Shown: in pieces, positions 7,525-17,856 of the stretch
Layout of the letters: every line of letters starts with the position of its first letter
How positions within the stretch are numbered: position 1 is the first letter of the stretch
Source: an uncultured Pseudoxanthomonas sp.
Lineage (GTDB): Bacteria > Pseudomonadota > Gammaproteobacteria > Xanthomonadales > Xanthomonadaceae
DNA: 64,000 nt
Direction of reading: 5' to 3'
Assembly: GCA_946479745.1 (NCBI GenBank)
Contig: CAMLGZ010000019.1
Span: 12,231 to 76,230 of the forward strand
Translations under genes and position numbers: made by a program
Notes under the pieces: generated by a model
The model's input: the letters and a program-made list of their open reading frames with translations, nothing else
Databases searched by the model: none
What the model was told of the DNA's origin: nothing

Positions 7525-10185
7525 ACGTTCAGCCTGCTCGCGCAGTAGCCTCTGCATGATCAGCGCGCGCAACGCCGCCGGGCGGACCGGCTTGGGCAGG
7601 AAGCCCCAATCGTGTTGCCGGGCGATGGCGCGCACGCTGTCGTCCTGTTCGGCGGTCACCAGGATCACGATGGGTTCGCTGCCCCAGCGTTCCGCCAATT
7701 GCGCGTACAACTCGGGCCCGGTGATGTCGCCCATGCGCATATCCAGCAACAACAGGCGCGGGGCCGTGCCGGGCTGTGCGGCCGCCAATGCCTCGCCTGC
7801 GCCTGCGGCAAGTTCCACCCGGCAGAACCAGCGTTGCAGCAAAGCACGACTCGCTTCGCAGACTCGCGGATCATCGTCTATGCACCAGACTGTGCAGTCG
7901 CGCAGATCCTGATCGTCGTCGTCCGCAACCGCCTCGATGAGCGACGCGGGGGCGACGGCGGCACGGTCTCCCAGCGGTACCAGAACACTGAACATGCTTC
8001 CGCAGCCGACCGTCGAATGCAGGTCCACCCGATGCCCCAGCAGGCGGGCAATACGTTCCACGATGGCCAGCCCCAGACCGGCGCCGCGATCATCGGCCGT
8101 GCCGTCGTCCAGGCGCCGGAATTCTTCGAAGATCTCCTCCTGGCGACCTTCGGGAATGCCCGGACCGGTATCGTGCACTTCGATACGCAAACCGCCCTCC
8201 ACGCGCCGGCAGCCCAGCAAGATGCGGCCCTTCGGCGTGTAGCGCAGCGCGTTGGAAAGGAAGTTCTGCAGGATGCGCCGCAACAGCGCTTCGTCGCTGC
8301 GCACCACGGCCTGCGTCGGCACCCAGTCCAGGCGCAGTCCGCGGGCGTGCGCGAGCATGCCGAACTCGCGCGCCAGCGTTTCCAGCAGCGGCGCCAGCGC
8401 GAAATCCCGCACGCGGGTTTCCAGCGCGCCCGACTCCAACCGGGAAATATCCAGCAGGCTGTTGAGAATGGCGTCCTGCGCGGCCAGCGCGTCCTCCACG
8501 TTGTCGGCCAGCTGCTGCGTCTGCGGTTCCTGCAGTTTGTCGCGCATCGCCGAAACGAACATGCGCGCAGCGTTCAGCGGTTGCAGCAGGTCGTGCACGG
8601 CGGCGGCGACGAAACGGGTCTTGGAGCGGTTGGCGTTCTCCGCTTCGCTTTTGGCCACGGCCAGATCGCGGGTGCGCTCGCCGATGCGGTGCTCCAGTGC
8701 GTCGGCCAACGAACGCAGGTCGCGCGCGGCTTGTTTGTAGGCGGTTATGTCGGCATAGCTGGTGACGAAACCGCCGTCGGGCAACGGGTTGCCGCGGATT
8801 TCGATCACCGTGCCGTCGTTGCGTTCGCGTTCGTGCATGTGCGGCTTGCCGGAACGCAGGTGCTCCAGCCGGCGCGCGATGGCTTCCTCGATGGGTCCCG
8901 GACCCAACAGGCCGCGGCGCGCGTTGTGGCGGAATACATCCTCGATCGGCAGCCCGACATGGATGAAGCCGGCGGGGAATTTGAACAGATCGATGTAGCG
9001 GCGGTTCCAGGCCACCAGTCGCAGCTCGGCGTCGATCACCGACACGCCTTGCGGCAGATGCTGCAGGCTGGGGCTTTCCCCGTAGTCGGCGCCACCGGCG
9101 GCCTGCACCAGGCCGTCCTGGGCGGTGCGCAATTCGATCGCGTGCTGTTCGACCAGCTGCTGCAGCTCCACCCGGCTGCGTTCGCGCAATCGCGCCAGCC
9201 GCCGGCGCTGGTGGACGAACAGCAGCAGGAACGTGGCCGCCAGCAGACCGGCCGCCACCGCGATGGCGACCGTGCGCGCGGCGACCGCAGAGGATCGGGT
9301 GCTGTGCAACAGGTGCAGCGTCCAGCCTTGTTCCGGCATCGCCCGCGAGAGCCAGAGATGTTCGCCCTGGCCGGGCAGGCGCACGCGGCGCACGCCGGGC
9401 GCGAACGCCTGCAGCTCGCGGTATTGCAACAGGCGCTGCGGCACCTCGCCGTATTGGCGGGTGCGCGCCAGTTCGCTGCGCTCGTTTTCGCGCAGGGGAC
9501 GCAAGTCGAGATAACGCCAACGGTCGCGTCCCGACAGGAAGATCACTCCGTGCGCATCGCTGACGAAGACCGGATCGGGCAGGGTGCGCCAGGCCGCTTC
9601 CAGTTCGTTGAACACCAGTTTCACCACCAGCACGCCCAACGGCCGGCCCTGCGCATCGCGCACCGCTTGCGAAAGGAAGTAGCCCGGTACGCCCGTGGTA
9701 TAGCCCAGCGCATAAAAATCGCCGGTGCCGCGGGTCATGGCCTGCTGGAAGTACGGACGGAAGCCGTAGTCGGTGCCGACGTTGCTGTTGGGCGTGCGCC
9801 AGTTGCTGGCGGCTACCGCCTTGCCGTTGCGGTCCAGCAAGGTCAGGGTGGAAGTGGTGGCCACGCCGTTGACTTGTTCCAGCTTGCGATTGAGCCGTTC
9901 GACCACGGCAGCGTCGCTGACATCGCCGGCCAGCCCATCGCGCACTTCCGGGTCCAGCGCCAGCACCGCCGGCAGCATGCGATAGCGTTCGACGATGGCG
10001 TCCAGAGTGTCGCGGTGCAGGCGCAGTTGCTCGCGAGCCTGTTCGGCGCTGGTGCGCAAGCTGCGCTGTTCGGCCTGCCACGCTGCCAGCGCGCTCAGCA
10101 GGCCGATCGCCAGGGCGATGGCCAACCCGGCCAGCAACTGGCGTAAACGGGGGCGGAGAGGAGAGAGCATGACGGGCATCTTCAC
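7510..10185 (-). CDS. Hybrid sensor histidine kinase (cache-type sensor, PAS, kinase, receiver)
   Basis: An 891-residue inner-membrane protein. Transmembrane segments at about 17-36 and 303-325 enclose a periplasmic double-cache-like domain resembling the dicarboxylate sensor DctB (GFRPYFQQAM, GTGDFYALGYTTGVPGYFLS). A PAS domain at ~375-485 follows, then the dimerisation/phospho-acceptor block with His531 (AAVHDLLQPLNAARMF). The ATPase domain has the N-box around 641-650 and DTGPGIP at 672-678, and the C-terminal receiver has Asp815 in LLLLDMRMG. The neighbours suggest it senses C4-dicarboxylates or related acids and passes phosphate to the LuxR-type regulator. Its final residues ASGA and stop are encoded by a dispersed repeat. 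Confidence 0.9.
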   Translation of the reverse strand: MKMPVMLSPLRPRLRQLLAGLAIALAIGLLSALAAWQAEQRSLRTSAEQAREQLRLHRDTLDAIVERYRMLPAVLALDPEVRDGLAGDVSDAAVVERLNRKLEQVNGVATTSTLTLLDRNGKAVAASNWRTPNSNVGTDYGFRPYFQQAMTRGTGDFYALGYTTGVPGYFLSQAVRDAQGRPLGVLVVKLVFNELEAAWRTLPDPVFVSDAHGVIFLSGRDRWRYLDLRPLRENERSELARTRQYGEVPQRLLQYRELQAFAPGVRRVRLPGQGEHLWLSRAMPEQGWTLHLLHSTRSSAVAARTVAIAVAAGLLAATFLLLFVHQRRRLARLRERSRVELQQLVEQHAIELRTAQDGLVQAAGGADYGESPSLQHLPQGVSVIDAELRLVAWNRRYIDLFKFPAGFIHVGLPIEDVFRHNARRGLLGPGPIEEAIARRLEHLRSGKPHMHERERNDGTVIEIRGNPLPDGGFVTSYADITAYKQAARDLRSLADALEHRIGERTRDLAVAKSEAENANRSKTRFVAAAVHDLLQPLNAARMFVSAMRDKLQEPQTQQLADNVEDALAAQDAILNSLLDISRLESGALETRVRDFALAPLLETLAREFGMLAHARGLRLDWVPTQAVVRSDEALLRRILQNFLSNALRYTPKGRILLGCRRVEGGLRIEVHDTGPGIPEGRQEEIFEEFRRLDDGTADDRGAGLGLAIVERIARLLGHRVDLHSTVGCGSMFSVLVPLGDRAAVAPASLIEAVADDDDQDLRDCTVWCIDDDPRVCEASRALLQRWFCRVELAAGAGEALAAAQPGTAPRLLLLDMRMGDITGPELYAQLAERWGSEPIVILVTAEQDDSVRAIARQHDWGFLPKPVRPAALRALIMQRLLREQAERASGA

Positions 10186-10214
10186 GTGCGGAGCTATTTT
10201 TCTCCAGCGGCGGC

Positions 10215-10355
10215 TCTTTCCTTCTCCCTCCGGGAGAAGGTGGCGTCTAGCGACGGATGAGGGAGGGAGAATGACTTGCTACGGAGTATTCAGTACAAAC
10301 TGATTTCCCATTCCCTCATCCGCCCTCCGGGCACCTTCTCCCAGGGGGAGAAGGA
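10215..10355. repeat. Paired REP elements (BIME-like), CTTCTCCC family
   Basis: CTTCTCCCTCCGGGAGAAG plus GACGGATGAGGG, a ~45-base spacer, then the inverted copy CCCTCATCCGCCC..CACCTTCTCCC. It lies between the divergent kinase and dctA genes. Confidence 0.8.
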
Positions 10356-10367
10356 AAACCGACTAGT

Positions 10368-10384
10368 ACCAATGCGTTATTGGT
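10368..10384 (+). promoter_or_regulatory. Candidate operator palindrome upstream of dctA
   Basis: ACCAATGCGTTATTGGT lies exactly 56 bases before the dctA start. It matches the site before the porin gene in 16 of 17 bases, and the spacing is identical. A few bases beyond the palindrome (GC, then CGCTGCCAT) are also shared. Confidence 0.5.
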
Positions 10385-10440
10385 GCCGGACCCGGACGCT
10401 GCCATTGTCGGCGTCGTCATCGCCACCGGAGCGCTCCGCC

Positions 10441-11799
10441 ATGCCTGCCAAATCCTCGCGGCTGTATCTGTGGGTCCTTTGCGCCATCGTGATCGGTGGC
10501 TTGATCGGCCATTTCGCGCCGGCCACCGGTGCTTCCCTGAAACCGGTGAGCGACGGCTTCATCAATCTGATCAAGATGCTGATCGGGCCGATCATCTTCC
10601 TCACCGTGGTCATGGGTATCGCCGGCGTGGCCAGCGTGAAGAAGGTAGGCCGGGTCGGCGTCAAGGCCATTCTCTACTTCGAGATCGTTTCCACTTTCGC
10701 TCTGGGTATCGGCTTGCTGGTGGTCAATCTGTGGAAGCCCGGCGCGGGCTTCAACGTCGACCCGGCCACGCTGACCAGTACGATGGACGCCAAGGATCTG
10801 GCCAAGGTAGCGGAGTACGCGGAAAAGGCGCACGAGCAAACTACCGCCGATTTCCTCCTGCACATCATTCCCAAGACCTTCACCGACGCCTTCACCGGCG
10901 GTGGCGACCTGTTGCAAGTGCTGCTGCTGGCATGCCTGTTCGGCTTCGCGCTGATGGCGGTGGGCGAGAAGGGGCGGCCGATACTGAAATTCTTCGATGC
11001 CATCTCCCAGGTGTTCTTCCGCATGATGGGCATGATCATGCGGCTGGCGCCGATCGGCGCGGGCGCGGCCATGGCTTTCACTATCGGCAAGTACGGCGTG
11101 GACAGCCTGGGGCCACTGCTCAAGCTGATGGGCGGGTTCTATGTCAGCTGCGCGTTGTTCGTGCTGGTGGTGCTGGGCCTGATCGCGCGTTTCACCGGGT
11201 TCTCCATCTTCAAGTTCCTGGCTTATATCCGCGGCGAGTTGCTGCTGGTGCTGGGCACGTCCTCGTCCGAATCGGCATTGGTGCCGCTGATGCAGAGGCT
11301 GGAGAAGTTGGGCTGTCCCAAATCGGTGGTCGGCCTGGTGGTGCCCAGCGGCTATTCGTTCAATCTGGACGGCACCAACATCTACCTGACCATGGCCGCC
11401 ATCTTCATCGCCCAGGCCTTGAACATCGACTTGAGCGTGCGCGACCAGATCGCCCTGCTGCTGGTCGCCATGTTGACCTCCAAGGGCGCTTCGGGTGTGA
11501 CTGGCGCCGGGTTCATCACCCTGGCGGCCACTCTCGCGGTGGTGCCTACCGTGCCGGTGGCGGGGCTGGCCCTGATCGTGGGCATCGACCGTTTCATGAG
11601 CGAGGCGCGCGCCATCACCAATCTGATCGGCAACGGCGTGGCCACGCTGGTGGTGTCGAAGTGGGAAGGCGAACTGGACGTGGCGCGGCTGCGCAGCGAA
11701 CTGGATTCGGGGCCGGGCGGCCTGATCGAAATGCCGGAGCCGGCATTGTCAGGCGCTTTCGCCGGACCCGGCCAGGCCGTGCTGGGCGACGCGGACTGA
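10441..11799 (+). CDS. dctA: C4-dicarboxylate:cation symporter, DctA/GltP family
   Basis: A 452-residue inner-membrane carrier of the dicarboxylate/amino acid:cation symporter family. Eight or more hydrophobic segments are visible. The re-entrant hairpin serine motif ([13 protein letters not shown]) and the substrate-site signature [14 protein letters not shown] match the DctA branch, which takes up succinate, fumarate and malate. The start at [11 protein letters not shown] gives the usual length; an earlier frame start would translate the repeat upstream. The next gene is malic enzyme, so uptake and use of malate are side by side. Regulation by the adjacent two-component pair is inferred from the shared palindrome. 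Confidence 0.92.
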   Translation: MPAKSSRLYLWVLCAIVIGGLIGHFAPATGASLKPVSDGFINLIKMLIGPIIFLTVVMGIAGVASVKKVGRVGVKAILYFEIVSTFALGIGLLVVNLWKPGAGFNVDPATLTSTMDAKDLAKVAEYAEKAHEQTTADFLLHIIPKTFTDAFTGGGDLLQVLLLACLFGFALMAVGEKGRPILKFFDAISQVFFRMMGMIMRLAPIGAGAAMAFTIGKYGVDSLGPLLKLMGGFYVSCALFVLVVLGLIARFTGFSIFKFLAYIRGELLLVLGTSSSESALVPLMQRLEKLGCPKSVVGLVVPSGYSFNLDGTNIYLTMAAIFIAQALNIDLSVRDQIALLLVAMLTSKGASGVTGAGFITLAATLAVVPTVPVAGLALIVGIDRFMSEARAITNLIGNGVATLVVSKWEGELDVARLRSELDSGPGGLIEMPEPALSGAFAGPGQAVLGDAD

Positions 11800-11807
11800 A
11801 CCTTGCA

Positions 11808-11831
11808 GCAATGCGGCCACGGCCGCATTGC
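11808..11831. terminator. Perfect hairpin between dctA and maeB
   Basis: GCAATGCGGCC pairs with GGCCGCATTGC across a 2-base centre, right after the dctA stop. No T-run follows, so it may be a weak terminator, a 3-prime mRNA stabiliser or a protein-binding site. Confidence 0.45.
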
Positions 11832-11876
11832 GTGCGATCCCGTAGAATCCTGGTCCAGCCCACGGATGATGTGTCG

Positions 11877-14153
<2,277 letters not shown>

Positions 14154-14157
14154 CACT

Positions 14158-14300
14158 GCTTCCCTTCTCCTCCGGGAGAAGGTGCCCGAAGGGCGGATGA
14201 GGGCATGGATCGTCCGCTTGTAGGAAAAGTTGGAAGGCTTAGTAATTTCCATTCCCTCATCCGGCGCTGCGCGCCACCTTCTCCCGAAGGAGAAGGGAAG
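14158..14300. repeat. Paired REP elements (BIME-like), CTTCTCCC family
   Basis: CCCTTCTCCTCCGGGAGAAG plus GGCGGATGAGGG, a ~45-base spacer, then the inverted copy CCTCATCCGG..CCACCTTCTCCC. It sits between the converging ends of maeB and the STAS operon and may serve as a two-way terminator. Confidence 0.8.
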
Positions 14301-14305
14301 CAAAA

Positions 14306-14692
14306 TCAGCCTTCATCGCTTCCATGCAGCATCTCCCGCTGCAACTTGTCGATATACGCATCGGCTTCAGCAGTAGTGGCGAAAATCTCGCCCAGCGGCA
14401 GCGCCTGCACCATGTCCAGCACCTTGCGTATCTGCGCCTGCGGATTGACCGCCAGTACCTTGCCGCCGGGGGCCAAAGTCTTGCGCGCTTGCAGGATGCA
14501 GCGGATGCCCGCGCTGCTGATGTATTCCAGACGCGCCAGATCCATCACCAGCACCATCGTGGGCTTGGCCGAAACCAGCAACGGCTCCAGCGCATCGTCC
14601 AATTGTTCGTAGGTATTGGTGTCCAGGCGGCCGCTCAGCACCACGTACTGGTTGCCGTTGACCGGCGGATAGATTTCGATTTCCAGACTCAT
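14306..14692 (-). CDS. STAS-domain anti-sigma-factor antagonist (second copy)
   Basis: A 128-residue single STAS domain of the SpoIIAA/RsbV type. The phosphorylatable serine lies in LEYISSAGIRCIL near residue 57. About half the residues match the STAS gene just upstream, including GRLDTHTYE-like, VNPQAQI and EIFxxTAEADAY segments, so the two arose by tandem duplication. It is the last gene of the partner-switching operon. The start is the ATG giving MSLEIEIYPP, which aligns with the start of its paralogue. Confidence 0.85.
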   Translation of the reverse strand: MSLEIEIYPPVNGNQYVVLSGRLDTNTYEQLDDALEPLLVSAKPTMVLVMDLARLEYISSAGIRCILQARKTLAPGGKVLAVNPQAQIRKVLDMVQALPLGEIFATTAEADAYIDKLQREMLHGSDEG

Positions 14693-14732
14693 GCCGCGTC
14701 CATTCCCACATGCCCGACCGGGAGAATGCGCA

Positions 14733-15116
14733 TCAGTCTTCCTCATCGCCCTGCAGCACCTTGCGCTGCATCGCGTCCAGATAGGCGTCGGCTTCGGCGG
14801 TGGAAGAAAAGATCTCGCTCATCGGCACCGCCTTGACCACGTCGAACACCTTCTGGATCTGCGCCTGCGGATTGACCACCAGCACCTTGCCGCCATGCGC
14901 GCCCAGGGCCTTGCGCGCCTTGAAGAGGGAGCGGATGCCGGCGCTGCTGATGTATTCCAGCCCCTCCAGATCCAGCACCAGCGATTGCAGGTTGCCGGTC
15001 AGCAACGGCGCCAACTTCTGGTCCAGTTCCTCATAGGTATGCGTATCCAGGCGCCCGGCCAGGGCCACGCGCTGGATGCCGTTGCCGGGGGGAAGGATCT
15101 GGATGTCCAGGCTCAT
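14733..15116 (-). CDS. STAS-domain anti-sigma-factor antagonist (first copy)
   Basis: A 127-residue STAS protein with the conserved serine in LEYISSAGIRSLF near residue 57, the expected phosphorylation site for an RsbW-like kinase. Its ATG overlaps the stop of the kinase gene by four bases (ATGA), so the two are translationally coupled. With a kinase upstream and a PP2C phosphatase before that, it should be the switch protein that binds the kinase when dephosphorylated. Confidence 0.88.
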   Translation of the reverse strand: MSLDIQILPPGNGIQRVALAGRLDTHTYEELDQKLAPLLTGNLQSLVLDLEGLEYISSAGIRSLFKARKALGAHGGKVLVVNPQAQIQKVFDVVKAVPMSEIFSSTAEADAYLDAMQRKVLQGDEED

Positions 15117-15550
15117 GACGATGTCTCCGTGGCGGGAATGCGCAGGCTGACGCGCAGCAGGTTGGCGCCGTCGAGGCGGCGGTAGTGGGTTTCCTCGGCG
15201 ATCTGCCGGATCAGGTACAGGCCCAGCCCACCGATGGGGCGGTCCATGATGTCGGCCTCCAGGTCGGGAGTGGCGGCGGACAGCGGATCGAACGGCGCGC
15301 CCTCATCGCGGAATTCCAAAGTCAGCAGGCCGCCGGCGATGGCGATGTTGACCGACAGCTCGTGCTGACCCACGTCGGTGCCGTCGGCGCCGCCGTAAGC
15401 GATCGCGTTGCTGGCCAGCTCTTCCACGATCAGGCGCACGTCGCCGCGCACGCCCGCATCGATGCCGTGCCGGGTCAGCACCGCTTCCAGCGAGGTGTTG
15501 AGGTCTTCCACGCGGGCGTGCTCACCCGGGACGATCAGACGTATCAGCAT
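15113..15550 (-). CDS. RsbW-like anti-sigma serine kinase (HATPase)
   Basis: A 145-residue GHKL ATPase of the RsbW/SpoIIAB type. The N-box VEELASNAIAYGG near residue 47, the FRDEGAPFDP G1-box near residue 85 and GGLGLYLIRQ near 107 are all present. It overlaps the end of the phosphatase gene by 29 bases and the start of the STAS gene by 4. It should phosphorylate the STAS proteins and, when free, hold an unknown target. No sigma factor gene lies in the operon, so the output could be a distant sigma factor or a non-transcriptional partner. Confidence 0.88.
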   Translation of the reverse strand: MLIRLIVPGEHARVEDLNTSLEAVLTRHGIDAGVRGDVRLIVEELASNAIAYGGADGTDVGQHELSVNIAIAGGLLTLEFRDEGAPFDPLSAATPDLEADIMDRPIGGLGLYLIRQIAEETHYRRLDGANLLRVSLRIPATETSS

Positions 15551-17654
15551 GCGCGCGCTCCTCGATGGATTGCCTGGTTTCCGACATCGTTTCCAGTACT
15601 TCCGTTTTCAGTACTTCTGTTCCTAGTACTTCTGTTCCTGGTACTTCCGTTCCCAGCACTTCCGTCTGCTGGCTCAAGCGTATCGCCAGCACGGTGATGT
15701 CATCCGATTGCGGCGCAGCGTCGGCGAAGCGGTGCACTTCGGCGATCAGGTGTCGGCAATTGTCCTGTGCACTGTAACCGGGACGCAGCGCGGCCAGCAG
15801 GCGGTCGCTGCCGTAGGCCTGGTTGTCCGCATCGAAGGCCTCCGTGACGCCGTCGGTGTAGGCGACCAGGCTGGCGCCGGGTTCCAGTTTTCCCTGCCAT
15901 AGCGGGAAGCGGCTGCTGACTTCGAAACCCAGCGGCGGTCCGGTTTCGAAGGCGATGGTTTCCACGCGGCCATCGGCATGCAGCAGCAGCGGCGATTCGT
16001 GGCCCGCGCTGGCCAGCGTGCATTGGCCGTCGCGCAGGTCGATGCGGCCGCACAGCACGGTGGCGAACATGCAGGTGTCGTTGCCCTCCACCAGGCGCCG
16101 CGAGGCTTCGGCCAGCACCTGCTCCGGCGAAGACGCCGAGCGCGCCGCCACTTCCAGCACGGTCATGGTGCGGGCCATGAACAGCGCCGCCGGCACGCCC
16201 TTGTCGGAGACATCGCCGATCGCGAACCACAGTTCGCCGTCGTCGCGTTCGATGAAACTGTAGAAATCCCCGCCCACCGCCTTGGCCGCTTCCAGCATTG
16301 CGTACGCCTCCAGGCGCGCGCCGCCGCGTTCGATCGTGCGTGCGGGCGGCAGCATCGCCAGCTGGATGTCGCGCGCGATGGAGAGCTCGCTCTCGAGTTT
16401 CTGCCGCGCCGCGCCCATCTCGCCTATTTCCACCAGCTGTCGCTGGATGGAAGTGCGCGCATGCTCCAGGGTGCGTGCCATCAGCCCGACTTCATCGCTG
16501 CGCCCGGTATGCGGCACCGGCCAGTCGTAATCGCCATGGGCCAGGCGGGTGGTGGAGACGGCCAAGTGCTCCACCGGCCGGCTGATGCGCTTGGCCAGGC
16601 GCCGCACCACCAGCATGGAGACCAGCGCCAGCAGCAAACCCACCGCAGCCAGCTGCCACAGGGCCTGGTTCAAGCGGGCCACGATCAGCTCATAGGATTG
16701 CGCCACCAGCAGCGACCAGCCGCTGTCGCCGATCGGTTCGACCACGGTGTAGCGCCATTCGCCGTTGCGCGTGTCCTGATGGCTGAACTGCGCCGCCCGG
16801 CGCAGGCGCACCGCTTCGGCGGCGGCGGCCAGGTCGGAGCGACCGCTGCGCTGGATGTATTGGTCCAGGGTCGTGCTCAGCGCCACTCCGGGTTCGGGAT
16901 TGGCGGCCAGGGTGCCGCCCGGCGCCACCAGCGACACCCGCCAGCCGGGCAGGTTGGCCAGCGATTCGAAGTGGTCGGTCAGCGTGGTCAGCGGCAGGTC
17001 CAGGCTGACCATGCCGCGGGCGCTGCCGCCGCGGGCGGTCGGGCGCAAGGGCAGGTTGTAGGTGACCATCCATACGTCGCCCGCAGTTTGGTTGCGGTAC
17101 GGCTCGGACCACCAGCCGCCAGTCGCAGCCAGGGTGCGCTGATACCACTTCTGGCTGCGGTAGTCGTAGCCATCGGCCAGCAGGTCGCGGTCTTTGCCGT
17201 TGGCCGCGATGTAGCGCGCGTACCCCAGTTCCGGTTGCCCATGCACCGGATCCAGCACCAGCAGCGCACCGTTGGCGCCGGGGGTGGCCCTGACCATTGC
17301 CCGCAGCGTGGCGTTCAGTTCGTCAGGGTCCAGGGTGGAAGCGGCCACCAGGTCGGTCAGGCCGGTGGTGGTGATGGCCACCGAACGCATCTGCACGCCC
17401 AGGCGCTGCGCTGCTTCCTGGGCGCTGGCGGTGGTGTTGCGTTTGGCGTCGTCCAGGATCATGTCGCGGGCCAGCCAGGCGATGGCCACGGTCACCAGCA
17501 ACAGCAGCACCACATTGAGCGCACCGGACCACAGGGCGATTTTCGTGCGCAGGCTGCCGCGCCAACGCACAGCGTCGGCAGGCGCCGTGCTGCTGCGCTG
17601 CTGTGAATCAGCTCCGGACATGCCGGTATCCCGTGAATCCCCCAAGCGGATCAT
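15522..17654 (-). CDS. Membrane-bound RsbU-like serine phosphatase with cache-like sensor and HAMP
   Basis: A 710-residue sensor phosphatase. Transmembrane segments at about 40-65 and 333-353 enclose a periplasmic cache-type domain (motif DYRSQKWYQRTL). A HAMP domain (RISRPVEHLAVSTTRLAHGD) and a coiled linker lead to the PP2C/SpoIIE phosphatase domain (~440-665) with ELSIARDIQLAMLP, VGGDFYSF, IGDVSDKG and YTDGVTEA. It probably dephosphorylates the STAS proteins and so starts the partner switch. A five-fold TEVLG-type repeat follows the phosphatase domain near the C-terminus. An ATG at 17621 is an equally possible start. It overlaps the kinase gene downstream. Confidence 0.9.
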   Translation of the reverse strand: MIRLGDSRDTGMSGADSQQRSSTAPADAVRWRGSLRTKIALWSGALNVVLLLLVTVAIAWLARDMILDDAKRNTTASAQEAAQRLGVQMRSVAITTTGLTDLVAASTLDPDELNATLRAMVRATPGANGALLVLDPVHGQPELGYARYIAANGKDRDLLADGYDYRSQKWYQRTLAATGGWWSEPYRNQTAGDVWMVTYNLPLRPTARGGSARGMVSLDLPLTTLTDHFESLANLPGWRVSLVAPGGTLAANPEPGVALSTTLDQYIQRSGRSDLAAAAEAVRLRRAAQFSHQDTRNGEWRYTVVEPIGDSGWSLLVAQSYELIVARLNQALWQLAAVGLLLALVSMLVVRRLAKRISRPVEHLAVSTTRLAHGDYDWPVPHTGRSDEVGLMARTLEHARTSIQRQLVEIGEMGAARQKLESELSIARDIQLAMLPPARTIERGGARLEAYAMLEAAKAVGGDFYSFIERDDGELWFAIGDVSDKGVPAALFMARTMTVLEVAARSASSPEQVLAEASRRLVEGNDTCMFATVLCGRIDLRDGQCTLASAGHESPLLLHADGRVETIAFETGPPLGFEVSSRFPLWQGKLEPGASLVAYTDGVTEAFDADNQAYGSDRLLAALRPGYSAQDNCRHLIAEVHRFADAAPQSDDITVLAIRLSQQTEVLGTEVPGTEVLGTEVLKTEVLETMSETRQSIEERAHADTSDRPG
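15594..15668 (-). repeat. Five-copy 15-bp in-frame tandem repeat
   Basis: Five imperfect copies of AGTACTTCTGTTCCT lie within the phosphatase gene and encode a TEVLG/TEVPG/TEVLK pentapeptide series. The unit is a multiple of three, so changes in copy number would keep the frame. Confidence 0.9.
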
Positions 17655-17856
17655 ATGCCTGCAGTCGCGACCAATGTGAGACGGGGCCGGGCGTTTCCCA
17701 AATGGCTTGTGGACATGTCCCGAGCCAAGCGTGCCGGGGTCCGGGCCGTTTCCATACGCAGGCGTAGCGAGGCCGTTTTACAGTGCCTGCGTTACACTCG
17801 TGAGCTCACAAAAAAACGACTACGCCATGCCCGGCATGGCCCCCACGGGAGTGGTA

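Noticed and set aside
7612..10146. A long frame antisense to the hybrid kinase
   Set aside because: Composition is Ala/Arg/Gln-biased and no motif is seen; the kinase domains on the minus strand are clear.
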